A stretch of DNA of 47,845 nt from an uncultured Gammaproteobacteria bacterium (GCA_903888615.1 CAISUE010000047.1:1-47845); one strand, 5' to 3'. Shown: positions 8,496 through 16,598, numbered from the stretch's first letter. Numbers and translations: made by a program. Notes: generated by a model not told the origin, from the sequence alone.

Positions 8496-9191
8496 TTAGT
8501 AGTTCGTTTTAAGAGTTAAACACAAACCTAATTCATACAAAGCATACAGTGGTAAAGCAATTAAACATTGAGACAAAGGATCAGGAGCAACCAGCATCCC
8601 GATGATAAAAGCGCCGACTAAGACATAACGCCGCCAACGCTTTAAACGTTCTCTTTCGATCCATTGTAAATAGACCAAACTGACCATCACTAAGGGTAAT
8701 TCAAATAACACCCCAAAACACACCAGTAGCCGCACTGAAAACGCCAGATAAATCACCACATCGGGCATCAAACTAAGCTTAGTCGGTGCCATTACCACCA
8801 AAAAGTGAATCATCAGTGGCAGAACGAAAAGGTAGGCAAAACTAACACCCACAACAAACAACAGCATGCCGGCACACAAGATGCCTTTTAATAACCGGCG
8901 TTCAGAACGATAAAGCCCTGGCGCTATCCACCACCAACATTCCAATAACCACCAAGGCAATGTTATGAACAATGCCAGCAACATACTCAATTCCACTGGC
9001 ACCCAAAAACCACTAAAGACATCCACCGCGATTAATTGACTGTTAGTCGGCAAATGCTGCCACAAAGGTTGCATAAAACGGGTAAATAACGGCCGCGCCA
9101 ATGGCAATAACGCCAGTGTCACTAGACCTGTTACCGCTAAGCTGCGCAATAAATGGCGCCGAACAATCATTAAACCTTGCATCTTAACCAT
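8496..9191 (-). CDS. tatC: Tat translocase subunit TatC (atypical N-terminus)
   Basis: The core receptor of the twin-arginine export machinery, 231 aa with six membrane helices. Identity is clear from W-I-A-P-G-L-Y-x-x-E-R-R (residues 88-99), where Glu97 matches E. coli Glu103 that contacts the RR signal. Other support is GVLFELPLV (matching Glu170) and the RYVLVGAFIIGMLVAPDPLSQ block with the conserved Pro-Asp. Two differences stand out. The N-terminal H-L-x-E-L-R-x-R-L motif is replaced by QGLMIVRRHLL, so the E. coli Glu15 equivalent is Val10. The Phe94 equivalent is Trp88 within a WWW run. The start overlaps tatB by 8 bases. The protein is shorter than the usual 250-260 aa. Confidence 0.93.
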   Translation of the reverse strand: MVKMQGLMIVRRHLLRSLAVTGLVTLALLPLARPLFTRFMQPLWQHLPTNSQLIAVDVFSGFWVPVELSMLLALFITLPWWLLECWWWIAPGLYRSERRLLKGILCAGMLLFVVGVSFAYLFVLPLMIHFLVVMAPTKLSLMPDVVIYLAFSVRLLVCFGVLFELPLVMVSLVYLQWIERERLKRWRRYVLVGAFIIGMLVAPDPLSQCLIALPLYALYELGLCLTLKTNY

Positions 9192-9366
9192 GAAGATCCG
9201 GTTTATCTGACTGCTCTACTTTGGTGATTTCATTGTAAACGACGGTTTTCATCGATTGAAACGCTTTCCATGCTTTGGCGCAATAAAAAGCGCATTGTTG
9301 TAATTCTTTTGGCCCTAACACCACCAAAGCCACCACACCGACCACCAATAATTCCCCACACGACAT
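9184..9366 (-). CDS. tatB: TatB-like Tat translocase subunit, very short
   Basis: A 60-aa protein with a TatA/B-type N-terminal membrane helix (GELLVVGVVALVVLGPKEL, about 3-21). It then has the Gly-Pro hinge and an amphipathic helix (AFYCAKAWKAFQSMKTVVYNEI). The LGP-x-x-L hinge and VxNEI-type continuation match TatB rather than TatA, and its place between tatA and tatC agrees. The long charged C-terminal region of E. coli TatB (171 aa) is missing: the protein stops about 15 residues after the amphipathic helix. It begins 3 bases after tatA and overlaps tatC by 8 bases. Confidence 0.85.
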   Translation of the reverse strand: MSCGELLVVGVVALVVLGPKELQQCAFYCAKAWKAFQSMKTVVYNEITKVEQSDKPDLHG

Positions 9367-9369
9367 GCG

Positions 9370-9555
9370 TCACTCCAGGGGTGCTTTGGAATCAGCACGG
9401 ACTTTTTGTTCTTTGCCTGTCTCTTCGTCTTGTAAGCCACGTCTAAAGCTGCGCAACGCGGCTCCTAAATCTTCGCCTAAATGACGCAAGCGTTTGCCAC
9501 CAAAAAAGACAACCGCCACAATGCCTACAACGAGAATCGTGCCCGATGATACCAT
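9370..9555 (-). CDS. tatA: TatA pore-forming Tat subunit
   Basis: A 61-aa TatA. A short N-terminal membrane helix (TILVVGIVAVVFF) is followed by the Phe-Gly hinge and the amphipathic KRLRHLGEDLGAALRSFRRGL helix, then a short charged tail. This protein multimerises to form the Tat channel. The frame is open 15 codons upstream, but the Met at 9555 is preceded by AGAGG at a normal distance and gives the standard TatA N-terminus. A TATACT box on the minus strand (9589-9594) could be the -10 of the operon, without a clear -35. It is the first gene of tatA-tatB-tatC-POT-corA-nadE. Confidence 0.92.
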   Translation of the reverse strand: MVSSGTILVVGIVAVVFFGGKRLRHLGEDLGAALRSFRRGLQDEETGKEQKVRADSKAPLE

Positions 9556-9647
9556 ATCGTAACCTCTGCTAATGGATGTCAAATAGCGAGTATAAACCAC
9601 TCTTTATCTCGTTGCCATGAATAGGCAATGAATTGGCTAACGCACGC

Positions 9648-9689
9648 TTGACAAACACACCCTTGCAAATGATAATGATTATCGTTATC
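9648..9689 (+). promoter_or_regulatory. Consensus sigma70 promoter overlapped by a Fur box
   Basis: TTGACA at 9648-9653, then exactly 17 bases, then GATAAT at 9671-9676. The 19 bases 9671-9689, GATAATGATTATCGTTATC, match the Fur consensus at 17 of 19 positions and completely cover the -10. Fur bound to Fe2+ should therefore block this promoter. It points right, toward the His-rich membrane protein at 9799, leaving a leader of roughly 115 bases. It lies 116 bases upstream of tatA on the other strand, so an effect on tat is possible but less direct. Confidence 0.85.
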
Positions 9690-9798
9690 ATAATTCGCCG
9701 CAATGATACCTTAAGCTTACGTTAAGCTTAATGAAATATACTGGGCGCACCAACGATAAGCACCCCTTTTCCTTTATAACAGAGAATATCAAAACCTT

Positions 9799-11223
9799 AT
9801 GTTTATTCCAAACAGCAACAAAAAAAAAGGTTGGCAAACTGTTTGCGCTAATGAGGCTTGCGACAAGGACAGCACCAATCATGAGCATAGTCACAATAAC
9901 ACTACGTCACCCACCACACCATCTAACCTTGAAAGCGGGACTTCTGCTGAAGAAAAAAACGACAGTAATGCCTCAGCCAATAATACATCAACTACGGGTG
10001 ATCACAATCACGATCATTCCCACAACCACGCTGAACATTCACATAGTTGGGACATGCATTTAGTTAATGACCTTATCGGTCACGGCGCCGATTATTTGGG
10101 TTTCCTCAATGGTTTGTTCAGCAAATTTCTTTATCCAGAATTGCCACAACCCTGGGTAAAAATTCTCCTCAGTGCGGCAATGATCCCTCTAAGTTTAGCT
10201 ATGGCACGAGCTGATACGCGCAATTGCGCCCATGAAACGCATAATGAAACAAACTATGCTGATGACCTTACATTAAGCCGCCTAGAATACGCACAGCTCT
10301 ATACTAATGCAGCGATTGAATTTTCCCAAACAGCGATTCGAGTATTTTTTTTAATTCAGCCACTGATCATTAATAGTGTCGGTCACAAAGCCACTGAACC
10401 CTTAATTCAATACCTAATCAATATTCCGCTGGCTATCGCCGCCAGTTATGTTGCAGGTTCAACAGCGTATTGCCATTATTCAGTTAATTGGCATAATGCG
10501 ATGAAAAACGCTACAGAAACTACTGAATTCCTAAACGATTTCGCTGCAGTCCAAGGTCCCAATAGTCATGAAAACCCAGTAGCTCCTTATTTTAAGCACA
10601 CACCGGATGCATGGACAGTCCTAGCCCTAATAGGCTTTCTTGGTAATGCGTTTGCGAGTCAAAACACGTTAGCAATTACGTTTATTAATAGCATTAGCTT
10701 GCTGGCTGATAGCTCACTGGAATTAGATTTCGATACATTATCGGATCTTAGTTCCACCGACAGTTTAGTGTTAATCGTTTCAATGCTCATAGCCGCTGCC
10801 ATCAGTTTGGCAGCAACTTATTGTAATGGTGTATTTAATATTAATGGTCAATACCATCAAGATCATTATGCGCTAGAAAACCCTGTCGTCTTAAGCATGC
10901 CAAAAAAGAATGCTTTAAATGCATTACGTGCTACGTTTGCCACCGGTTTCGCAGCGACGTTACTACTTCCCGTAATCACTTATTTGGATCCAAAAGATGC
11001 GGCTATTCCATGTATCGTCTTAAGTGTTGCGCTAACTGCTTTTGGTGCTTTTGGTACCTCGTCGGATATTGCCACTTATGATCGGCATTTGCAAATCTGG
11101 GATGATTCTTTCAAGCAATCAACTAACCCATATACTGGTCTTAACGATGGCGCATCAACTGCTTTAAGTATAGAACAAGGTCAGGAAAATTCACTTACAA
11201 ATCCACTACTCAAAAATAGCTAA
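9799..11223 (+). CDS. His-rich multi-pass membrane protein of unknown family, Fur-controlled
   Basis: A 474-aa protein I cannot place in a family. Residues 1-85 are hydrophilic, Asn/Ser/Thr-rich and loaded with His in HxH clusters (HEHSHN near 31, and HNHDHSHNHAEHSH-like near 70-83), as in zinc, nickel or cobalt transporters. From about residue 105 it has some nine to ten hydrophobic segments (around 120-136, 175-195, 207-222, 273-300, 320-345, 380-400, 405-420). The last 45 residues are polar. The HDHSHNH stretch recalls CDF transporters, but I see no conserved HxxxD membrane metal sites and the acidic loop residues are unusual. Its promoter carries a near-perfect Fur box (9671-9689), so expression should rise under iron limitation. 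No strong ribosome binding site is visible. It is transcribed alone, divergently from tat. A metal transport or storage role is inference. Confidence 0.75.
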   Translation: MFIPNSNKKKGWQTVCANEACDKDSTNHEHSHNNTTSPTTPSNLESGTSAEEKNDSNASANNTSTTGDHNHDHSHNHAEHSHSWDMHLVNDLIGHGADYLGFLNGLFSKFLYPELPQPWVKILLSAAMIPLSLAMARADTRNCAHETHNETNYADDLTLSRLEYAQLYTNAAIEFSQTAIRVFFLIQPLIINSVGHKATEPLIQYLINIPLAIAASYVAGSTAYCHYSVNWHNAMKNATETTEFLNDFAAVQGPNSHENPVAPYFKHTPDAWTVLALIGFLGNAFASQNTLAITFINSISLLADSSLELDFDTLSDLSSTDSLVLIVSMLIAAAISLAATYCNGVFNINGQYHQDHYALENPVVLSMPKKNALNALRATFATGFAATLLLPVITYLDPKDAAIPCIVLSVALTAFGAFGTSSDIATYDRHLQIWDDSFKQSTNPYTGLNDGASTALSIEQGQENSLTNPLLKNS

Positions 11224-11280
11224 ATAAAGCTTAATCTCGTAAAATGACCCGATTACATTTTATTTACGTAGAGTCTTCCT

Positions 11281-11712
11281 ATGAGTATATGGCAAGTTAA
11301 CATGAGCTTAGAAGCACTGGATTTGCGCAGTAAAAATACCTTGATGGAACATTTGGGGATGAATTTTACTGAAATTGGCGACGATTATTTAATTGCTCGA
11401 ATGCCAGTGGATCAGCGTACACATCAACCGCTGGGCATTATGCACGGCGGCGCTTCTTGTGTATTGGCAGAAACGGTCGGCAGCACTGCGGCCAATTGCT
11501 GCGTCGATTTTGAACGATTCTATTGCGTGGGTTTGGATATCAACACCAACCATATTCGCTCGATTCGAGCAGGTTTTGTGTATGGCACCGCAAAACCTTA
11601 TCATTTAGGCCAAAGCACCCACGTGTGGAACATTGAAATCCACGATCAACAACAACGCTTAATTTCGATTAATCGCTTAACAATGGCAGTATTGACTAAG
11701 AAATCATCTTAG
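11281..11712 (+). CDS. Hotdog-fold acyl-CoA thioesterase (MenI/YdiI type)
   Basis: A 143-aa single hotdog-domain hydrolase of the PaaI/YdiI group. It aligns along its whole length with E. coli YdiI (MenI), the 1,4-dihydroxy-2-naphthoyl-CoA hydrolase: MPVDxRTxQPxGxxHGGAS, VLAExxGSxA, VGLxINxNHxRSxR, and VWxIEIxD. Glu64 matches the catalytic Glu63 and His55-Gly-Gly the active-site loop. No menaquinone genes are nearby, so the substrate could be another aryl- or acyl-CoA. It starts about 60 bases after the His-rich gene and is followed by a strong inverted repeat shared with the convergent gene. Confidence 0.88.
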   Translation: MSIWQVNMSLEALDLRSKNTLMEHLGMNFTEIGDDYLIARMPVDQRTHQPLGIMHGGASCVLAETVGSTAANCCVDFERFYCVGLDINTNHIRSIRAGFVYGTAKPYHLGQSTHVWNIEIHDQQQRLISINRLTMAVLTKKSS

Positions 11713-11719
11713 CACTGTG

Positions 11720-11766
11720 CATGCTATGCGCCTCGTGCGAATTTTCCGCGCAGTGCGTATAGCATG
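11720..11766. terminator. Long inverted repeat between convergent genes
   Basis: CATGCTATGCGC (11720-11731) pairs with GCGTATAGCATG (11755-11766) through 12 positions with one G-U, and the loop can pair further (GTGCG with CGCGC). It sits exactly between the convergent stop codons of the thioesterase and the PEP-mutase-family gene. No long T-run follows, so it may be a bidirectional terminator or a palindromic element. Confidence 0.5.
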
Positions 11767-11773
11767 AATACAC

Positions 11774-12634
11774 TTAATCTTTAAACGCGCTATCAATTGC
11801 AAAATAACTGTCTGTCCCAATGATTTTTTCACGGTCATTAAAAGATACCATTTGCTCAGCCATACTCGCACTGTTGCCTTGCGTTTTAATCGTTGCAAGC
11901 GTCAATTGCATCGCTTTAATCGCAGCGCGTTGCAAATCCGAGGGAATAATCACCAACGAATACCCTAAAGCTTGCAAGCGATCCACCGGTACCATCGGGG
12001 TCTTGCCACCGGCAAACATATTGATCAATTTAAGGCCTGGCACTTCACGTGCGATCTGTTCGATTTGTTCGATGGTTTCAGGAGCTTCCACAAAAAGCAT
12101 ATTCGCGCCTGCTGCCACATAAGCTTGCGCACGTTCAATCGCTTTATCAAAACCTTCCACGGCAATCGCATCGGTGCGCGCAATAATTAAAAAATCAGGA
12201 TCCTGCAAACAACCGCGCGCCACAGCAATTTTATGGCACATTTCTGCCAGTGGAATCAAACTTTTATTGGCTAAATGGCCACAACGTTTCGGAAAGGTTT
12301 GATCTTCTAAATGCAATCCAGCCACGCCAATACGCTCAAATTCTTGCACCGTGCGCCTGACATTCAAACCATTACCAAAACCGGTATCGGCATCGGCAAT
12401 CACTGGCAGCCCTGTCACATTAACAATGTGAGCTAAGACGGCACTGACTTCCGTCATCGTCAGTAAACCGATATCAGGGTAGCCAGTACTCCGTGCAATG
12501 GCCCCACCACTGGCATAAAGTACCGGGAAGCCTGCTGCTTTAGCAAGCAATGCAGACATGCCATCAAACACACCAGGGGCCACCAAAATTTCCCCACTGG
12601 TTAATAACTGTTTTAATACCTGCACAGGTTTCAT
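11774..12634 (-). CDS. Isocitrate lyase/PEP mutase family enzyme (2-methylisocitrate lyase-like)
   Basis: A 286-aa TIM-barrel enzyme. The motifs are APGVFDGMSALLAKAAGFPVLY at the N-terminus, the metal site DADTGFG (81-87), the substrate loop K-R-C-G-H (116-120) with the catalytic Cys118, and IARTDAxAVEGFDxAIERAxAYVxAGAxMLFVEAPE. KRCGH marks lyases (PrpB and relatives) rather than phosphonate mutases. The C-terminal half also resembles oxaloacetate decarboxylases of the same superfamily. No prpC or prpD is nearby, so a methylcitrate-cycle role is not supported by context. It follows the PTPS-like gene by 11 bases on the same strand. Family confident, substrate not. Confidence 0.8.
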   Translation of the reverse strand: MKPVQVLKQLLTSGEILVAPGVFDGMSALLAKAAGFPVLYASGGAIARSTGYPDIGLLTMTEVSAVLAHIVNVTGLPVIADADTGFGNGLNVRRTVQEFERIGVAGLHLEDQTFPKRCGHLANKSLIPLAEMCHKIAVARGCLQDPDFLIIARTDAIAVEGFDKAIERAQAYVAAGANMLFVEAPETIEQIEQIAREVPGLKLINMFAGGKTPMVPVDRLQALGYSLVIIPSDLQRAAIKAMQLTLATIKTQGNSASMAEQMVSFNDREKIIGTDSYFAIDSAFKD

Positions 12635-12645
12635 AAAATGATCCT

Positions 12646-13140
12646 TTAAGAATGACGTAATTTTTTGGTATAAGCGCCCGATTGGCCCAAGCCGGAAAAG
12701 ACTTGAATCGAGACACTGATGATATGATCGTGCACCAATTGATCATAATCCTGCAATAATTGTTCGGTAAACCACTTCGATAATTCTTCAACTGTAATAT
12801 TGCGAATGGCGATTAAAATCACATCCCGCTTTAAAAAAGTCATTTTTTCATCGGCATAATGAACCAACACCAAGCCATCTTGCTCTTTAACGGTTAAATA
12901 CGGCGATAACGTCGGGATCAATAAACCTTGGTGCAAATTTTTGCATAGATCATTCATCTTATACCGATAATCGCGATAGTCAAACGATAATCCATTTTCA
13001 CCGACCATCAATTCTAATTTGACAGAAACTTGATAATTATGACCATGGAGATTTTCTCGATGGGTCTTGGAAAAAATGGTGAAATGAGCTGCTGAAAAAC
13101 TCATACTCTCTTTGTGTAATTCTATGATCGAAATGTGCAT
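12646..13140 (-). CDS. 6-pyruvoyltetrahydropterin synthase-family protein, PTPS-III type motif
   Basis: A 164-aa COG0720 (QueD/PTPS) protein. Zinc ligands His19 (FSAAHF), His32 and His34 (LHGHNY) are present. The family subtype is set by the residues before HGH. QueD has Cys-x3-His-Gly-His; here there is no Cys, and Glu29-x2-His-Gly-His stands instead, the pattern of PTPS-III. PTPS-III enzymes cleave dihydroneopterin triphosphate to 6-hydroxymethyl-dihydropterin and can replace FolB in folate synthesis. At 164 aa with a longer middle region it exceeds QueD (about 120 aa). Its neighbour downstream is the PEP-mutase-family gene; no other folate or queuosine gene is in the window. Family certain; the subtype is motif-based inference. 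Confidence 0.82.
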   Translation of the reverse strand: MHISIIELHKESMSFSAAHFTIFSKTHRENLHGHNYQVSVKLELMVGENGLSFDYRDYRYKMNDLCKNLHQGLLIPTLSPYLTVKEQDGLVLVHYADEKMTFLKRDVILIAIRNITVEELSKWFTEQLLQDYDQLVHDHIISVSIQVFSGLGQSGAYTKKLRHS

Positions 13141-13198
13141 TTGCGGTATATAATCAACCTATCTGAAGATTTTAAACCACAATTATAGCAAGCTCTCT

Positions 13199-14410
13199 AT
13201 GGCCCGCGCATTTGTTTTACTGTTTGATTCTTTTGGCGTTGGTGCATCCGCTGATGCACAGCAGTTCGGTGATATCGGTGCTAGCACGTTAGGCAGCATT
13301 GCCACGGCCTGTGCAGCAGGTTTGTGCAATACCAAAACCCGCAGCGGGCTTTTGCAATTACCACAATTAAATGCGTTAGGCTTGGGTCATTTAGCCCATT
13401 TAAGTGCACAAACGATCTTGCCAGGCTTAAGCATTGACCATAACCCGCAAGGTGCTTGGGGTATTGCCCAAGAATTAAGCCATGGCAAAGACACGCCCAG
13501 CGGTCACTGGGAAATCGCTGGCGTACCGGTGTTATTTGACTGGGGTTATTTTACAGGCACCCCATGTTTCCCTACCGCTTTGATTGAAGCGCTGTGCCTT
13601 GAAGGGCGTCTACCTGGGGTCCTTGGCAATAAACACGCTTCTGGCACAGACATTATCGCTGAATTAGGCGCTGAACATTGTCAGAGTGGGTGCCCTATAG
13701 TCTATACGTCAGCCGATTCCGTGTTTCAAATTGCCGCCCATGAACAACACTTTGGTTTAGAACGTTTATATCAACTCTGTGAGATTGCTAGGCGTTTAGT
13801 GGATCCTTACAATATCGGTCGGGTTATTGCCAGGCCTTTTTCAGGCACTGAAGGACACTATGTTCGCACCGGCAATCGCCGTGATTTAGCGGTCAATCCG
13901 CCGGCATTGACCTTGCTCGATCACTTAAAAAATGCCGGTCATGACGTGATTGCCATTGGTAAAGTAGCGGATATCTATGCGCACTCAGGCATCAGTCAAA
14001 CCATCAAAGCCGATGGTAATGCCACCTTATTCGAAAAAACCTTAATGGCACAAGCTTCGGCACCGAATGGCAGTCTGGTTTTTACCAATTTTGTTGATTT
14101 TGACATGCTTTACGGTCACCGGCGCGATATCACTGGCTATGCCACAGCGCTAGAATACTTAGATGCCCGCTTACCGGAATTTATCAGCCAAATGCAACCC
14201 GATGATATTGCCGTCATTACCGCCGATCATGGCTGCGATCCAGGCTGGCCTGGCTCGGACCATACCCGCGAATACATTCCTGTGTTATTTTTTGGCCCTA
14301 AGGTAAAGCCTCAAGCGTTGGGCATTCGTTCCAGTTTTGCCGATATTGGCCAAACCATTGCCAAACATTTAAACATTGCCCCATTAACATACGGAAAAAA
14401 TTGTTTATAA
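13199..14410 (+). CDS. deoB: Phosphopentomutase
   Basis: It interconverts ribose-1-phosphate or deoxyribose-1-phosphate and the 5-phosphates, linking nucleoside salvage to the pentose pathway. The 403 aa match E. coli DeoB (407). Landmarks are the N-terminal metal/nucleophile region [55 protein letters not shown], and the C-terminal metal site [22 protein letters not shown]. It is alone: no deoA, deoC or deoD adjoins. It starts 58 bases from the divergent PTPS-like gene. Its 3' end overlaps the convergent pldA by 6 bases. No strong ribosome binding site precedes the ATG. Confidence 0.96.
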   Translation: MARAFVLLFDSFGVGASADAQQFGDIGASTLGSIATACAAGLCNTKTRSGLLQLPQLNALGLGHLAHLSAQTILPGLSIDHNPQGAWGIAQELSHGKDTPSGHWEIAGVPVLFDWGYFTGTPCFPTALIEALCLEGRLPGVLGNKHASGTDIIAELGAEHCQSGCPIVYTSADSVFQIAAHEQHFGLERLYQLCEIARRLVDPYNIGRVIARPFSGTEGHYVRTGNRRDLAVNPPALTLLDHLKNAGHDVIAIGKVADIYAHSGISQTIKADGNATLFEKTLMAQASAPNGSLVFTNFVDFDMLYGHRRDITGYATALEYLDARLPEFISQMQPDDIAVITADHGCDPGWPGSDHTREYIPVLFFGPKVKPQALGIRSSFADIGQTIAKHLNIAPLTYGKNCL

Positions 14411-15274
14411 CCCTTCATTCAATGAAAAACCGATGCCAACGCTATTCACATGATGATTGTATTGAAATAAGTTTTGACCATAACCTGAAAACAATTGACT
14501 ATACCCATTCACATGCTGTGTTAACGGTATCGACCACGTTAACATAGCTGTCGCCCTTAAAGCCCCTGGATCAAAACCGTAACTCGTTAACGTTACGCTT
14601 TGATTGTTAAATTTATAAGCGACGACACCTTGCCCATAACCTAAATAATGGGCCATATCAGGATTGTGCTGCTGATAAGCCGCACTGGTTAATACATGCC
14701 AAGGCTCGATCGTTAAAAGCCAAGCTTGGTGTGATAATGTCACAGCAGCATACAATCGATTCCACGTGCGCTCATTAACACCACCTTCACCATTGGATTG
14801 ATGCTTTAAACCGAATTGCAGCCATTGACTACGCCAACCATAAGCAAGTTTTTTATCGAATAAATGCGTTAAAAAAATTTCTGGTTGGTAATCCGTCGCT
14901 TGAAAAAAAGGGGATTTATTGTAGGCTTGCCAGAAAGATAATTGCGTATAGCCAAAAAAAATCCTGTTTTTTAGCATAGGATCAGACGTCCACAATGGTA
15001 CTTTAACGCTGAATTGGAAACGGATTGAAATTGGCTGTAAGCTTTGCCCATCACTAACTTGGCTGCTTGACAAACGGCTTGGTTGGCTGTTCAGTGTAAC
15101 AGGAAGCACATAGTTGGGTTGGTACATTAACAATGAAAATGGGGCTGATATCTGCTGTTGAGCCAGCGATTGCTGAACAGGATCACTCTCCGAGACCGTT
15201 TCGGCTATAGCAAATGAATTGATTACCGTCAGTAATAATCCACACCACTCTATTCTAAACAGAATTGCCTGCAC
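14405..15274 (-). CDS. pldA: Outer-membrane phospholipase A (OMPLA)
   Basis: An outer-membrane beta-barrel that hydrolyses misplaced phospholipids; in pathogens it also aids membrane damage. The catalytic motif GLKHQSNG...RTWNR gives His158, Ser160 and Asn172, with the same 2- and 12-residue spacing as His142/Ser144/Asn156 in E. coli OMPLA. I place the start at a GTG (15272-15274) because AAAGGA lies 9-14 bases before it and it gives a compact signal peptide ending FAIA-E. An in-frame ATG 15 codons upstream (15319) lacks both. With this start the protein is 289 aa, the usual size. The strands [19 protein letters not shown] and the final GIGFSL fit the barrel end. Confidence 0.9.
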   Translation of the reverse strand: MQAILFRIEWCGLLLTVINSFAIAETVSESDPVQQSLAQQQISAPFSLLMYQPNYVLPVTLNSQPSRLSSSQVSDGQSLQPISIRFQFSVKVPLWTSDPMLKNRIFFGYTQLSFWQAYNKSPFFQATDYQPEIFLTHLFDKKLAYGWRSQWLQFGLKHQSNGEGGVNERTWNRLYAAVTLSHQAWLLTIEPWHVLTSAAYQQHNPDMAHYLGYGQGVVAYKFNNQSVTLTSYGFDPGALRATAMLTWSIPLTQHVNGYSQLFSGYGQNLFQYNHHVNSVGIGFSLNEGL

Positions 15275-15400
15275 AAAATCTGTTCCTTTGAAATACCCAG
15301 CGTTACAGTGTAGCAACATTAATCCACCAGCTCACTTAAAAATCGCAAAAAAAAATTATTTAAGTAATTTTTTAAATTTTTTAACCTGACATAGAAATAG

Positions 15401-15416
15401 CGGCACTAAAATTGCA
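15401..15416 (+). promoter_or_regulatory. Sigma54-type promoter
   Basis: CGGCAC at 15401-15406, five bases, then TTGCA at 15412-15416. This is the RpoN consensus TGGCAC-N5-TTGCW with one change (T to C). The invariant GG (15402-15403) and GC (15414-15415) are 10 bases apart as required. It lies 150 bases before the four-helix-bundle gene on the same strand. No activator site was identified. Confidence 0.5.
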
Positions 15417-15427
15417 TGGGAAAAAGC

Positions 15428-15459
15428 GCCCCTTAACAATTTCCCATCGCGCAAGGGGC
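15428..15459 (+). other. Leader hairpin
   Basis: GCCCCTT (15428-15434) and AAGGGGC (15453-15459) form a GC-rich 7-bp stem. It would lie at the very start of the transcript from the sigma54-like promoter. No T-run follows, so it is more likely a 5' stabilising or regulatory hairpin than a terminator. Confidence 0.4.
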
Positions 15460-15551
15460 TATCGGACAAAGTGCGATTTATGTCTGCGCAAAGAATGGGG
15501 GAATATGGCGAATGCTTATGTCTTATCAATTAATTTACTGAGGATTTATTT

Positions 15552-15995
15552 ATGATGACCGATGATGAAATGATTGCTGAATTAGTTAATTTAGCCCAAT
15601 GTGATATTGATGCCATTGAAGCTTATCAACAGGCTATTGACAGTATTAAAGAAATCGAGATTGCGGACACCTTACGAAAATTCAAAAATGATCACCAACG
15701 CCATGTGGAAAAATTAAATGCGGCACTTAAAAAGTTAGGTGCCACGCCTTTAGAACACAAGGCCGATTTTAAAGGCTTTATAATCAAAGGCTTCACTGCG
15801 ATCCGCAGCTTAACAGGCACTGCTGGAGCGTTAAAAGCGATGATCAGTAATGAAGAATTTATAAATAAACGCTACCTTACAGCAACAATAGCTGATTTTA
15901 GCGATGATTATAAAACCTTAGTGACAGAAAATTATTCAGATGAAAAGCACCATTTAGAAACGCTAAAGGTCTTGTTGACAGAATTAAATCCGTAA
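15552..15995 (+). CDS. Ferritin-like four-helix-bundle protein (DUF2383-type)
   Basis: A 147-aa all-helical protein. Paired acidic/His helices, DIDAIEAYQQAI (about 18-29) and KNDHQRHVEKLNAALKKLGATP (about 45-66), recur in a second pair near 110-142 with DYKTLVTENYSDEKHHLETLKVLL. This matches the DUF2383/PA2169-type branch of the ferritin-like superfamily, in which Glu, Asp and His of the bundle could bind a di-metal centre. The function of these proteins is poorly known; stress and envelope roles are suggested. There is no signal peptide. GAGG lies 9-12 bases before the ATG. The 277-base upstream gap holds a sigma54-like promoter and a hairpin. Confidence 0.7.
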   Translation: MMTDDEMIAELVNLAQCDIDAIEAYQQAIDSIKEIEIADTLRKFKNDHQRHVEKLNAALKKLGATPLEHKADFKGFIIKGFTAIRSLTGTAGALKAMISNEEFINKRYLTATIADFSDDYKTLVTENYSDEKHHLETLKVLLTELNP

Positions 15996-16002
15996 TTATC
16001 CC

Positions 16003-16044
16003 TTCAGCATGCACCGCTAAATGTTTCGTGCGGCGCGTGCTGAA
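16003..16044. terminator. Hairpin between convergent genes
   Basis: TTCAGCATGCACCGC (16003-16017) pairs with GCGGCGCGTGCTGAA (16030-16044) with one G-U and one mismatch. It sits just after the four-helix-bundle gene and before the convergent BON-domain gene. No T-run is present, so a terminator role for either gene is likely but unproven. Confidence 0.45.
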
Positions 16045-16141
16045 TATGAGTAAAGGCAAAAAAATCACCCCAACAACGGCACAATGAAACCTTCACGCTG
16101 CTAACTCTTTTCCAAACAAATTAAGGAAACTAAGCTATCAC

Positions 16142-16489
16142 TCACAATTGCGCTACACTTTTCGCTCTGACAGATAAATGATCTTCAACTTTAGTTACGC
16201 CAGGAACGGCTAAGGTGATTTTTACCGCTCTTAGCGCTTGGTCTTCAGACTCAACAAAACCACTCAATTGGACTACGCTTTTATAACTGGTGACCGTAAT
16301 CGGCAAACTCTTAATACTCGGCTCTGCTAACAATTGCGTTTTAACTTTCGTTGTTAAGAGGCTATTGTTCATGTATTCGCCGGTATTTTCTTGGTTCGAC
16401 GTCCTGGCCACACAAGCCACCATAGAGACTGCCATCAATAAGCTAAACACTAAATGATAAAAGTGGCTAACTTTTAGCGATTTTTTCAT
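16142..16489 (-). CDS. BON-domain lipoprotein (OsmY/DolP-like)
   Basis: A 115-aa protein. A basic N-terminus (MKKSLK) and hydrophobic core end at a MVAC lipobox-like site (Cys26), so it is probably a lipoprotein. The mature part is one BON domain: NNSLLTTKVKTQLLAEPSIKSLPITVTSYKSVVQLSGFVESEDQALRAVKIT...GVTKVEDHL follows the BON pattern with the central V-x-L-x-G-x-V strand. BON proteins bind phospholipid in the periplasm and help keep the outer membrane intact. GAGGAA stands right before the Met at 16489, which I prefer to an in-frame ATG four codons earlier. Confidence 0.82.
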   Translation of the reverse strand: MKKSLKVSHFYHLVFSLLMAVSMVACVARTSNQENTGEYMNNSLLTTKVKTQLLAEPSIKSLPITVTSYKSVVQLSGFVESEDQALRAVKITLAVPGVTKVEDHLSVRAKSVAQL

Positions 16490-16598
16490 AAAATTCCTCA
16501 CGCAGCGTCATTAATCCCGTAGTTGGACTGTGCAAAAACGATGCCAATTAGCAAGTGCTACACCTCAATACGCCAAAAATATACCGAAGGAAGACTCA

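Noticed and set aside
9555-9689. Fur control of the tat operon through the box at 9671-9689
   Set aside because: The box lies on the rightward promoter; the likely tat -10 is at 9589-9594, about 80 bases away. It cannot be excluded but has no direct support.
9731-10063. Alternative reading frame at the start of the His-rich gene
   Set aside because: It overlaps the 474-aa frame, lacks a ribosome binding site and yields low-complexity sequence.
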